Made by a program: the position numbers and the translations under genes. The notes beneath the pieces were generated by a model. It worked only from the letters and a program-made list of their open reading frames with translations, was not told the DNA's origin and did not search any database. From Reticulitermes lucifugus (Eukaryota; Arthropoda; Insecta; Blattodea; Rhinotermitidae), in assembly GCA_026260175.1 (NCBI GenBank), contig JAKCWW010000447.1:2562-66561 (forward strand): a stretch of 64,000 bases of DNA. The letters run 5' to 3'. This document shows, in pieces, positions 23,684 through 36,230 of this stretch; the stretch's first letter is position 1, and every line of letters starts with the position of its first letter.

Positions 23684-25951
23684 AGGATGCAGCCAACTTT
23701 TGTGTGCTATATAAAATGTAACAGATGAAGCTCACACATTCCTCCACACAAATAATTAATGGCAGGTACACACACTGGTTTATCTTTCCCCTATTCAAAA
23801 GGGGGAAAAAACCCAACCAAACTTACACAATTCTGTGTCATAAATATGTGCTTGGTATTCTCTAGCACTTCCCCTTTATATAACATACAAAACCAGTAAT
23901 TATAATAACTGCTTCACTTCAATGACCTAATATTGAATCTGAACTGACTTCAGCACTTCAAATGGTCATCACTGTACACAGTAACAGTGCATGCAGTGTG
24001 GGACACAAATTTCTACAACAGTTCACACAGTATAAGCAACATCACAATAATTTACAGGTTCAAATAAAATAATTACAAATATGTCTAAAAGTTAAAAGCA
24101 ATTTAATAACTGCATAAAATACACACATTATGTTACACATTTTAATCACACCAATAATAAAAATAACGAACTGATATAAAAAATGTAAGAAGGTATCATA
24201 GAATAATAGTAATGGGTAACTGATACAATTTAAGCATATGATACTAAATATTATAAATGATAAATCATGCACTTATCATGCATTGAGGAACATGTCTGGG
24301 AAGGAGGATGGATGTCTGAAACATTCATCTACACTGCTTCTGTAACACTGGCCCCATCTACAACTTCTTATAAACCTCTGCATAGCAACTTACATGTCCA
24401 CAATTTCTGTTCACATTTAGTAACGCTTACAGCACTTCTTTTGTTCAACAGTGGATACACCTAATTTGAGTGTTTACTTATTTATGTACTTGTAGTTCAT
24501 TTAAGGCTGCTGTCAATAATTCATACTATGCAGCAGCAAATAAATGGATAATGGTGAAAGGAAAGGATTTTCAAAAAAGCAGGCATGACCTAATTTAAGG
24601 TACTTTGTCAGAATTTGCCTGGAGGGACTGCATGAAACTGAAGTCAGACACATTACAACTTGAGCAAACTTTCTCAGTAATGACACGGTAATGGGATACA
24701 AAACAGAATATGTCAACACATATGTAATACTCAAATGTGACATTTCATTCTTACCACTGGCCTAAGAGAACAGAAAACTTAAGCCATGACTGTAGCACCA
24801 GTCTTTTCAGACATTATACACAACAAAAACAGTCATTACTGGTAATAAGAAAATGTCTGTACCTTGGTTGCTGACTTGGGTAGATTATGGGGCCGACGCT
24901 TTGACTTGTCTTTCAGACCACTCGTAATACACCAAGGACAAGTAAGTCCAAAATATTCCATCTTTCTTAGGACCCTGTCCCCAAAACATACTGTTTCACT
25001 TACTATTTATTTTTATTAATCTCATTCATTTTAAAACATCAGACTATGGACAAGGTCTGCAAAGATAATAATCTTGAAAGTGATGTATCTTCATTAGAAT
25101 CTTGATACAGACGTATTTTCATCTTTGTGCACTAATAGGTGAACTCAGTTACTTCAGAGGTCAATCAACCCTCAAATGCCCTAATAATGTTTTCCCATAA
25201 ATGTCACATATTAAATGTAATAGTACTATCAAAGTTGTCAATGCAGTAAAATACCATGACAAAAAATATCAATCGAAAAAATGGTGTGTATATGAGGGCA
25301 ATTAGCCAATTAAAAACTGGCTAATATATACATTGAATGTTCAAAAATTGTAGAATTACACACAAACACTGTACGCGAATGTAGCTGACGTACTTTATAG
25401 AGAGACTTGTGGTGTCTTATGTGCAATATAGAAACAAAAACACACCCCACGGCAGATCATATCTGTCTGGGTACACCTCACAAACCATGAAAAGGATCCA
25501 ATCATAAATTAACATAACAGCATAAATAAGGTATTATTTGTACTCTGCTAAATAACAAGCTAACTGTGCAAAAACCTCAAACACTTCAACACAATCAGAC
25601 CATTCAGAACAAATTCAAAAGTCCCTACCACTACCAAGCCTACTGTTGCAGCCCCTGGTAACAGATGAATATGGAGCAATGGGAGGAGGACTGACATGGA
25701 AAACAAAAATTGTGGAGCAAAACCTGTCCCATTGGCATTCCATCCACCAAAAATCCCTCACGGAAAACTTTAAGAGGTAAGAAAAATAATTCAAATTTCA
25801 TAAATTTCTTTCCTGCATATGTATTTCATACAGGATGAATGTTTCAGAGTTCGGACAGATGTCTGGGCAGGAGTCAAGAATGCTTATCAAACCTGGGGTA
25901 TGTGAGCACGCAACACCGCACTTCATCTATGCCACACTAAGGCAGGGAAGG

Positions 25952-26034
25952 TTACATGTTCTGAATGTCATGCAAGGTCGCCTCCATTTCTTCTTGCAAC
26001 AACTTGTTCTTCTCCTTCTCAGCAACCAGGTCAT
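25952..26034 (-). CDS. Tm1: Tropomyosin terminal exon 9a, alternative
   Basis: The first terminal exon in gene order. After the Asp shared with exon 8 it reads DLVAEKEKNKLLQEEMEATL then HDIQNM and a TAA stop. The acceptor is TTTCCAG. The coding part is 83 nt, the same as the other three. The C-terminal 27 residues set end-to-end overlap with the next tropomyosin and troponin T binding; this version is the most divergent, lacking the aromatic GY-type end, and resembles non-muscle ends. The 3' UTR extent is not resolved; an AATAAA on the minus strand at about 25012-25017 is a possible but distant signal. Confidence 0.93.
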
Positions 26035-29000
26035 CTGGAAATAATGTGGGTCAAATGCAATACAAACACACATTCTGCAGGTACCAGAAAGTCAAATTCA
26101 AAATGGCAGCACTTATTGTTCATGCAAGTGAACTCTCTCATTGAACAGTAAGGAATTTCTGTATGTAACCTTGTGCAATGGTACAAAACATTGTATTTTT
26201 GTTGCCAGGTAAAATTATAATGCCACAAGCCTATTTATATTCCTGGATAACAAAATGCCTTTCCATCTACTGTTTTTGAAGAATCCTAAAGTACAAATAA
26301 AAGAAACCCAAATTCAATGATCATTAATAATACAACAGGAGAAAACAAAACAACTTTACATGGACATAACAAATTAATTTCAATATTTTTTAAGCTGTTA
26401 TAACTTCCAACTCAATATCTCTGCAAATATTGTGTACTTTTAAAAGAACCTGAATTTTAAAAATGTAAAAATTGTAGCATCCTCAATGTAAATGTGAAAA
26501 CGTATTGTAGAAAAGTGACTTCCCAATTCAGATTCTCAACCTACAGCATAACAAAATGTAACCTAAATGGCCCACAAGCCTCGTGAAGTTAATGAGCAGA
26601 ATTTGTGCCTATTAACCAAATATTATCAACATCTTACATTTTTGTTTTATTATAAACATATTTATCCATTCAACAATGTTAACTTTAGCATATTACATAG
26701 TCTGTCTCAACACTAGAAGTACATATAAACCACAAAGCTGAACATAAGATGTTTCAGTGGTTTCTGCATGTACCACCTGCTTTAACATTAACACACTGTG
26801 ATTTCCCCACAGAGTATATTGACGTGTTCCAATTACTTCTCTGCACACATTTAACCAGTCGGTCTCTGTAGCGGAGACAAAGTGTCAACTGTTCATACCA
26901 GTGACTCTCAAACCGTTCTGTAGGCAACCCAAAATCATGAATCACACCAGCCTTGTGATCAAAACAGTACCAGTACCCACTCATCACCCCGGCAAATCAC
27001 AGAGTATTTATCATATAATATTTAACAAAAGAGTTAAGAAAATACTTAGACCCAATTGCTAAACTTCTTCCAACTTAATTTTTTCCTGAATGTAGTTAAA
27101 TTGTTGAACACATGAACCTTCAAGCTCAATTATTTTGGGAGTTTACAGCCTATCAAAAGGCTCTCACAACCCTCGAATATCCTTTACTTACTTGGCTTAC
27201 ATACCTCAAAGGGTTAAACCGAATCAGAATGGGGTATTATAATAAAAAAAATTCACACCCTTCAGTAACTGCAGCAACAATGAATCAAGATGGAAAAGAT
27301 TGAAAACGTTTTCAAATGTTTAGGAAACACTGTATCCAAAGTAGGGGTGGCTGAACTTTTGCTGGCTACATGTATTGAAGTTACAACTGCAGTCTGCTGC
27401 ATCTTTTGCTGAGAGAAAGTTACATTTCAAACTTTCTGGCTGCCTCATGCACTACAGTTTTAAATCTGCAGGATAATTGCCTTTGGTTATACAAAGTAAA
27501 AATCCAAATATACAAAACAAAAATTTGACTCTCTGGTTAAAAAAGACATTAGTAGAACTATGTAATGCAAAATACAACAGAAACACAGGAAACATAATTA
27601 AATTTCACAAAGGTAAGTTAAAATTAGTATGTCATTCAAACAAAAGAAATCCACACCTGCAACAATCAGTATTACAGACCAAAAGATTCACAAAACATGT
27701 ACAATGGCGGAGTGTATTTTATCTGAAGTCACAAAAAAATAAAAAGCAAAGTTGTCTTTTAAGTAAAGTAAATTCCAATGAACCAGGCTTCATACTTTAC
27801 ATTATACACACTTTATTACCCATGTTAATCTATAACCGCTTACAAGCACTCCCTGATGATTTCAAATTTAACACAGTTTCTTTTTGCAGTCTGCTATTTG
27901 TACCACATGTCACTAACATACAGTCCACTACTAGCAATAAAATTTACATACATTAAATGGTGGCTCACTGAGAATTTAAGATGACAAATTGCGACTTCAA
28001 AACAAAATCTACTTGGTCAAAGAGTTAACAAGAGTAACATACCTGCCAAGTAATGTAATTAGTAGAACACAACTGCATAACTGTTACATAATTCCTTGTG
28101 TCATCTTGAACCACAAATCTGACAGAACTGCACTGCTCGTATAATTGACATGCACCTTACACTCAAGACACTTCAACCTTGTAAAATATGAAAGAGGACA
28201 CTTTACCATCCTCCTGCCCTATCACCCGAAGCTCATAGCTATCTTCAAATAAAACAAAACTGTACTATGTCAACTGTATAAATCCATTTTCCAAGAGATC
28301 TATCTAATATTTCTACCTGTATATTCTGATCTCTAATCCACTTTATTATGCACACATGAATGAGAACTGCCATATCAACGCAGTTTATTTTTCAAACAGA
28401 ACGTAGATAGATTGTTACGCAAAAGCTGAAAACTGCACTAAATAAAATGATGACCAATGGAATAAAAGTTTTCACCTTGACTCACTGTGTGGAAATGCCA
28501 GATGACCCAGTGACACCTAATGTCACCCACAGTTGGCAATAATCTCTCTTCAATTATTTTTAATACTGAACATCCCCGATGATGTGCAGATACAATAGTA
28601 TATAAGAGAAAATATACTTTTGAATCTCTCTTCAATATGCTCAACACATTTTCATTTGTCATTCACACATGGCATCATTTACTCACAACTAGCTAGAGGC
28701 AGATGTCTGCTATTAATACATATTTTATTCCACTGCATTTCTATCCTGTAACTTACAAGAAAATCACGGATCTAAACAACCACACTGAAAATTTAAATGG
28801 TCACTCAATGTGTAGCAGCAGTAGGCTTTTCAATTACCACATAAGGGGTTAATCATTTACTGATCAAGGAATCATGTAACACTAATGCAGCAATAACAAC
28901 ACGAACATCAATGTAGTTCACGCTCAAATTAGTTCACAAACAAGGACAATTATATATACTCAACAACTCCACAGAAATGTCCTTTGAAAAAACTACACCT

Positions 29001-30471
29001 CTGATCCCACCACTTCAACTTCACTGTCCTCATTTCCCAAAGTTACGTTAAGTGCTGATGACAATCACACATTACTTACAGTGTCTGCATACACAATCTT
29101 CTGCAGCTTATGAAACTGATAACCCAAACGTTTCAATAATCACATACAATATCGTGAGGTTCACCAACCACCTGCTGCATATTCTACTGTGGCGGTGACC
29201 AATAACACTTACTGCAATTGCTAACACAATGTTACAAAAGAGAATGGTGTGCATATATGACGCCCACATTTCCAACAATGAAATGGAAATCATAAATGCA
29301 TTCATTAAGTCAACTCTGTGTAACTGAGACTTAATTCAGTTAAAACTACTCTAAAATCCCTTTTCTATGCACATTTGAAAACTACACTGCAAAATCAAAC
29401 AACACACTCAATATCTGAACCCTCCATTGTTACATAAATACTATGGTAAACCTGGAAGAGTATTTTTTGAAGTGGATGACATATCTTCCACAACCACCAC
29501 ACAAAACGATTTCATCTGCGATGGTTACAGAATGTGAAAAATTACATTCATAAAAAGGAAAACTTAAAAATTTCATCAATGTACATTCTCAAAACTAACG
29601 GAAGTGATTATAATTTGCAACATTTTACATATGCATACTGTACAATGAATCAGTTCTGACATAATTACATTACACTACATTCATCTCAAACATAACTCAA
29701 GAATAAGAAGATTGAAAAGCAACAAATGACCATCTAATTTTGAACAAATCCTAAGTTCAACAATTTTGAAAAGCACAATCTAACAATTTTGTATTCATAC
29801 ATGCACACTTTCAGGCAGGAAAATATTAAAAATTAAAACTGTATAGAGTGAATGATGTGGACACTGCGAACATTTATTAACATATGGGTATGTTGTTTGT
29901 TATGTATCCAAACATATACGATCCTCTGTCACAGCACCTTAAATTTTGAGGGAGGTGTCTTAAATCTATTTCAAATAACTAAGTTGCAAGGAAGAGAGTT
30001 CTTTTTGGGAAGCCAATTGTTGCTCAGCTAGTCAATAAACCACTTTCATTTCATGTGGCCTCAAAGTTCATTACCATGTTCACAAAAGCTTGTCCCTATC
30101 TCTCTACAGAGGTCCATGGTTGGGTACCCAACGTTGCTTGGAAAAATATATGAAAAAAGAGAAAATTTAATGAAATGGACGAGGGTAACAACAGATAACT
30201 TTAAGATGTCAAAAAGTATCATTCACACTCAATTTACTCTAAGCTATAAAACGGTCAGTTCTTGTTTCCAAATAGTACTAATGATCAATATACTAATAAG
30301 TCATACAGTCAGTATCCACTCTGTCTGGAAAGTACAAAGTTTGGAAAATGTAAGAAAAATTATTACCACCAGACAGTTTGTATGTTACGTAAGACTTAAA
30401 AAAATCTAGATGTTTACCAATGAATTCACTTAAACAGTACAGATGATTTGTGATGAACCTATGGGACTTAC
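26035..30471 (-). other. Tm1: Intron between exon 8 and exon 9a
   Basis: 4437 nt of AT-rich sequence with only a dispersed repeat fragment at 30040-30165. The 159-residue open frame at 27477-27956 (plus) shows no domain and has the composition of random AT-rich DNA. Confidence 0.7.
30040..30165 (+). repeat. Fragment of a dispersed coding-like repeat
   Basis: Translation contains KFITMFTKACPYLS, similar to FIAMFTEQPSICPY at 35218-35275. I recall the phrase FYGTRRFIT.FT.ARHLSLS from repeat-derived predicted proteins in Blattodea. Element class unknown. Confidence 0.4.
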
Positions 30472-30541
30472 CCTCAAGCCTGTCAACCTCCTTCTGTAAC
30501 TTCTGCACTGATCTCTCAGCGAACTCAGCACGAGCCTCAGC
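30472..30541 (-). CDS. Tm1: Tropomyosin exon 8 (residues 235-257)
   Basis: Constitutive exon of 70 nt reading [20 protein letters not shown] then RLE plus one base (G) of the next codon. The acceptor is CTGCCAG and the donor GAGG|GTAAGT is strong. All four terminal exons start with AT and therefore complete a GAT (Asp) codon with this exon. It precedes introns of 4437, 8547, 9688 and 11093 nt to exons 9a, 9b, 9c and 9d. Confidence 0.97.
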
Positions 30542-31485
30542 CTGGCAGAATAAACATATCATCAAAAACTCTCACTTCAAAAATTCTCTACCAAAGTTGA
30601 AAGCACCCTAAAACATGCAAATGTCTGCAACATGGTATATATTTGTGTGACTAAACGTGACACTATACACAACCTCTTACTTTCAAATACCTGCTATCAA
30701 CGTATTTTGCTATCCCCGTTCTTTTCCTCTCTTTCTTCTCTCTCTCTTTTTAAAAATTAAATGGATTTTGCATCTTGGAAACAAAACTATAATTCTACTG
30801 TCAACTAATCAGTTGATTTTTGTATGATAATCAGAATTCAATAAGAATGAAGGAATGCATGTAGTAACTTTATCTTCAAACATTACAGACTACTGAATAT
30901 AACTCCAGTTCAGCATCAAAGAAATGTATAATTTTAAACATGAACAAAATGTTTCCTCTAAAAGATGAAGCTTTTAAAAAAGTTAACATGCAGAACACCA
31001 TATATGAGAACAAATTTTCAAGTAGCTAAACTAACATAATGCAATACAACAACATAATTCTGAATAGGCCACTACTACTATAATTTAATTCTGAATAGGC
31101 TAATTGGTAATAAAATAACACAAACCAACTGGGAATGACACAATTAAGATAGTTTCTTATAGACATATTCATCTTCCTATCAATTCACTTACCACTGTGA
31201 CAGTATGAGCTGTTCTCAACTTAAACAAAATGCCCTTATCATTCCAGAATTGCCCATATAAACCAAACACATCTGTATTGCAAGCAATTTATTTTAGTGC
31301 AATGGTCGACAAATAATTGCTCCAGAGAGATGATGACTCATGTATATGAAAGCAGTATAAGCATGCAGCCCTTCAGTAACTTCTTTAAGAATTTCAGAAC
31401 ATTTAAAACACACAATAAAATGGGCATTAGTAATGTGTATAAACACGTTATAGCAGATTTCAGGCTTCTGCCGTAATGGTGATGA

Positions 31486-31597
31486 GATCTGTGCTCTTCT
31501 GGCATATTACGCGGCATGGTGTGGTAATTGTTTACCGGTAAGTTGTCTGTAAACAAGTACCACATGACGCCGCATATATCCCAGAACAGCGCAGATC
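31486..31597. repeat. Foldback family F element
   Basis: GATCTGTGCTCTTCTGGCAT is mirrored by CCCAGAACAGCGCAGATC. Inner arms GTGTGGTAATTGTTTAC and GTAAACAAGTACCACAT meet at a short loop. The left flank (AGGCTTCTGCC..GATGA) is also shared with 14360. Confidence 0.8.
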
Positions 31598-33270
31598 CCA
31601 CTTTATGGCTGTTTCTAATGACCAAAGTTTGACTCATTACTATACATACTAAATCCTTCAATGAACACACAATTCACATTTGTATCTTCCAAATGGCTTC
31701 TTCCAAAATCCATTACACGGCATGTATTCTGAAGGCTATCACTTCAATATTTTGATGTGTGACTAAGTCTACAAAACACCAAACTCACTACCCATTAGCA
31801 AAGCAAAAAAGCTTAATTAAGCACATGTGCAAGTAGCAAAGAAAAAGAACACAAAAGACCATTGTCCATCAAAGTTGTATGAATAAGAAGAATGTTCATT
31901 CATACGCCAGTGGAATTAGGTTCATGAAGCTGCTGTACTTCACTTCCTTGTTCATATAAGATTCAACCAAAGAGCAAGATGTGCATTAACCAGCATTCAA
32001 TGAAGAAATGTTTCTCCCGCAAACTGACTGGTGGTGCCCCCACCACTGTTGCAGTAACCCAGTGTACGACATACCCGCACACATGCAACACAAATGATTG
32101 TCACATACTTACTTCTGACAGTTTATTGGAAATCAAATGAATTTTGTCCTCGCAATGTTCTTTGGTGGCAGTGGCCTGTTACATATTTTGGTTACCATGA
32201 AACAACACAAAAGTTTGGTTTTAACATCACAATACACGCATGCGATAGGAACAGTATTACAGCAGTTTAGGACGACAAAACTACTACCATGGCACACAGC
32301 TGCCTCAAAGTCTTATACCATGCCATACAGTAATCTACTTATCCTTTGTTACAAACAGGTGTAATCAGGACATGTGTTTTAAACACACAGCATTACAAAA
32401 ACAGTTTCAAAATTTTTCATTACAAAGCCCAAAAAATGGCATGTTTTTGTATGTTGTTGAACTAATACAGGCAACAAAAATTTGAGGCTAATATGTGCCA
32501 CAACAGCATGTCTACAATGGAATGACATTACAACAGCCAGTCAGTCAGACAGGGTGAGCACACTCAAAAACTGTAAAATAAAAGTCAGACATGTTGAACA
32601 GAAAGACCCAGAAGGACAGCAGCTTGACTTTATGATATAAATGTGGATTGATGTTAATTCACTTCAAGTTACTCAGAGAATGGCAAAATAAAAACGTCCA
32701 TCACAGTATAGTTATACTTGATGAGAAATTAAAAATGTATCCAACTCAACCAATATTTGTCCATCAAACATAACCATGTATTTGGAAATCAGGAAATCAT
32801 ACTTAACCAAATATCATATGCCCAAAAAATTTTGTCTGCACATCACACCTCAATTCAAAGTTCCTATGTGCCTCAAAACTTGTATGTTTGAATACACCTA
32901 CAGAGAAGAGTGATCTAAATACAGAGGAATATTTTCCTACAATAGTGAAATAATCAAATAAAACATAAAATAAAAGGTAATGGTAAAATACTAAATATTT
33001 AAAATAATATATACAACCTCATGTGGCACTAACCCAGCAAAACCAATTAAAAATTATGACCTTCATTAATATACATAATTACAATGAAAACTTGTCAATC
33101 CACATTTAATATCATGAAACCTAGAGAATCCAAAAAAGTTTTACCAAAGATCAGAATTAACAAAACTCTTGGAAGCAGAGGAAAGCAGCGCTGGCAAATG
33201 GCGATTCACCCAGCAACAATGTGTCCCCAACTGAAATTCAGCATTATCTACACTTCAGATTTCGTTTTAC

Positions 33271-33333
33271 CTCCTTCAGTGATCCAGAAAGTGCTTTAAC
33301 TTGTTCCTCAAACGTTTCTTCCCGCTGGGTCGC
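33271..33333 (-). CDS. Tm1: Tropomyosin exon 7b, alternative (residues 214-234)
   Basis: Second exon 7 copy: it reads ATQREETFEEQVKALSGSLK then E, 21 codons. The acceptor is TTTCTAG and the donor GAG|GTAAAA. It carries a Gly-Ser within the coiled coil (SGSLKE), where 7a has TTRLKE. A similar TQREETFE-type alternative exists in fly Tm1, as I recall. The close spacing to 7a (133-nt intervening intron) may help mutual exclusion. The splice to exon 8 spans 2729 nt. Confidence 0.95.
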
Positions 33334-33466
33334 CTAGAAATAAGGTTGTAACAAAACAAAAACACAAGATGATGTTAAATGCACACACTACATGTTAGGA
33401 CACACAACATGCACTCGGGGAGATTTTGGTTATCAGGAGCAGGGAAGGGGTAACACAACATGGTAC

Positions 33467-33529
33467 CTCCTTTAGCCTGGTAGTCAGGGTCTTAATCTGC
33501 TGCTTGTACTCCTCCTCACGCAGGTTGGC
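33467..33529 (-). CDS. Tm1: Tropomyosin exon 7a, alternative, muscle-like (residues 214-234)
   Basis: The minus strand reads ANLREEEYKQQIKTLTTRLK then E, 21 codons (63 nt), phase 0 at both ends. The acceptor is GACATAG. The donor GAG|GTACCA is weak after the GT. This is the version known from cockroach muscle tropomyosin (recalled). It lies only 133 nt upstream, in gene direction, of the second copy 7b. Because 63 nt is a multiple of three and 21 residues make exactly three heptads, double inclusion would keep both frame and coiled-coil register, unlike exons 4 and 5. Confidence 0.96.
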
Positions 33530-33624
33530 CTATGTCACAACACAAACAACTATCAATGAACATGTTAGCTATGTATCACTCTCATTCAACCAACCCTTGA
33601 GAATAAAGGTAAGTGTAGAATCAT

Positions 33625-33885
33625 CCCTGTGCATGCCATGAAGGCATATGGAATGGAGGTATAGCCACATGCAGTCTTTAACCTTAGCACTGAATGGAGT
33701 TTACTAATCAGCTTCACGCCCGAGCCACCTTACCCCACATTCCCACAGAAGAGGTGACTAGGTTGGCCCCACAGCTAGTCTGGACACTGAAGAAGAGAAA
33801 AATTTCTTGCCCCTACCAGAATCAAACCTGTCCACAGTTTAGTTACTATACTCACTGAGCTATCCTGGCTACCCTTAGAATATGC
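33625..33885 (-). repeat. SINE family A, immediately downstream (plus coordinates) of exon 7a
   Basis: Begins GCATGCCATGAAGGCATATG and carries CAGCTTCACGCCCGAGC, GGACACTGAAGAAGAG, and a head with AGAATCAAACCTGTCC (reverse B box) and CTCACTGAGCTATCC (reverse A box). It ends about 95 nt upstream of the exon 7a acceptor in gene direction. Confidence 0.8.
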
Positions 33886-35129
33886 AATGCTGAAGCTCCA
33901 AGAACTGCAGAACTTCAGTTGTCTGTACTGAATAGCCACCCTCAACAACTCCATAAAAGGAAATAAGAAATGAGAACAGAAAATGCAAATTATGGAGTTC
34001 ATGCAGAATGTCTTTACTGAATTTTTCACTTCAACTTAAGAAAAAAATGTAAGAATATCCTCAAGGTTTGTACTGAACCTGATGAGTGATACTCAAGTAA
34101 CAGAACTACATTCAAGAGTACTGATACAACAAGGGATATTGTGTTTATTATGCCTTCTGATAACTGACAACTTGTACTGTCTATGCAACATTAATGACAC
34201 ATCCAATTGAAAGAAAAACATTACCAGTAAAAGATTAACAATTACTGTTATAAAACAGCACACATTGTTTCTTTACTTCAATTTAGTAAAATAACGATTC
34301 CTCCCAACTTACATTTTTCCTTTCGTACATGCCTAAAAATCAAGCTGAACAATAGTAAAATTGCTGTAAAATATGTGTGTAAATGAAACACAAAGTATAT
34401 TATGTCATAAATTCAACTGTTCAGCAGAATTTGTTTCATATTTACCAACTCCACAATTATACAGCATACTTGTCTGAGACTTGCAAACTTAAATACTGAA
34501 CTGAGATATCTCCAAATTCAAGTCTGTACAGTACATTCTTTCTTATGACATTTCTTAAGTGGTATAAACACAGTATTAAACTTCCAGTTTTATATATTAT
34601 GCAGATGGCCAAAATCTGTCACCACAGGAAAGAAGAAAATCTTTCCAGCAACTTCGCAGGCAACCATTTTACCAACAAAAATGCACAAATGCCACTGCAA
34701 ATAACTTCAGCAGAGAAATTAAAATATTCTAAATACTGTATATTGAAGAAAAATTATGCTAAAATGAGTTATCAACACTTGCATAAAACTCAAATGCTTT
34801 CAGGTATTCAATATACATTGCATAATATCACAAGCCCACTTGTTGGATTCATCTTCCAGTCACTACATGTTTGCATGAACACTTTCATGAACACCCACTT
34901 GATGGCAGAGCAACCACAGGAGCCTGGAAAATGCTTTGACAGCAGATATCAATGAGTACCATGCAAATAGCATGTACTTTACAACATAACACCATGTATT
35001 TTATAGATGCATACAGCTTTCATTCAAGATATTTTCTCAGGTGGATACTTTATGATACACATGCAAAAATATATTTAAGCCCTAAAGTAGGCCACAAACC
35101 ACATAAACTGAACAAACTCGCCTATGGTA

Positions 35130-35290
35130 ATGAACTAACTCCACAGAACACAGTCCTACTTGAGAAGCTAGAAACTCTTCAGCTAATCAAAAATTTTCCT
35201 GTATTGTATGGAACCTGACGGTTCATTGCTATGTTCACGGAACAGCCCAGCATTTGTCCCTATCCTGAGCTAGATGAACCTGTGGTAAAA
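35130..35290 (+). repeat. Fragment of a dispersed coding-like repeat
   Basis: Translation gives LEKLETLQLIKNFPVLYGT followed after a stop by RFIAMFTEQPSICPYPEL. Same family as 30040-30165. Not a host gene. Confidence 0.45.
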
Positions 35291-36154
35291 CTGGCAATAA
35301 AGCATCATACAAGTTTCTTCAAAATCTATTAAAGGTCTCAAAAAAGTAACTGCAGTCCAGTGTAGGTCTACCATGCCAACCAAATGGTCATGTAGCATGG
35401 ACACTGCTGCCGGCAGCATATGGACAGATGAGATGCGATAAAAACTTCTGAAACTAAAATCTGTTTCAAATAAAAGCTGCATGTGTTGTGCAATCTGTAC
35501 CTTACATCAGTTACGCATGTTTTGCGAAATAAGCCCTCTTTCATGTATTTAATCAATATCATTTCAGCACAGAGCTTGTCCATGTATACTTTTCTGCTTT
35601 AATTTTTCCACATATCACCATAACACACATTTCATGTCATAACTCAACAATACCTTCATATTCTCAGGATTTCTCACAATGAATATGCCTGAGTACCAAT
35701 ACATGATAATATTTAAACCAGTAAAGAGCTCTGAGTCAATGACATTAAAAATACAATTTATCAAGCACGCCCAGTAAATTTCCCATTACAGAACTCGGCA
35801 AAATCCCATAACTATTCTGGAAGATGATCTACAAGCAGACAGTGTCTAACCATGACAGAAAATGTCATTATATAATGCATATAGAAAACCAATCAAGTTA
35901 TCAGTTTCACACAAAGTTTCAAAATGAAAAAGAAATTATACTTGCAGACCTGCTTCACATTTTGACAACAGCAACAGCAATGAAGTGTGGCCTCAGTATA
36001 CCTGTCTTTGTAACCATCAAAAGTAAAATTCTTTTAACAGAGTGGCATTATCTGTTATAAATTTTGGCAGAACTATTCTCAAGAATGAAACCAGCACAGA
36101 TTACAATTCAACCTACAGCTACCTTCTAAATTAAATAATGCTGCAATCTCCTAC

Positions 36155-36230
36155 CTTTTCTTCTGACACCTCAAGTGACTTCAGGTTGTTGCCAACTACA
36201 CGAAGTTCTTCCTCAAGCTCTACAATCTTG
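36155..36230 (-). CDS. Tm1: Tropomyosin exon 6 (residues 189-213)
   Basis: Constitutive-looking exon of 76 nt. It completes the Ser of exon 5 and reads [20 protein letters not shown] then VSEEK. This stretch is among the most conserved in animal tropomyosin. The acceptor is TCTTGCAG and the donor AAG|GTAGGA. I found no second exon 6 between 5b and 7a by eye, although many animals have one, so a diverged copy could have been missed in the 2625-nt intron downstream or the 4088-nt intron upstream. Confidence 0.97.

Noticed and set aside
27477-27956. 159-residue open frame on the plus strand inside an intron
   Set aside because: Lys/Asn-rich composition of random AT-rich DNA, no domain, no splice or start context.
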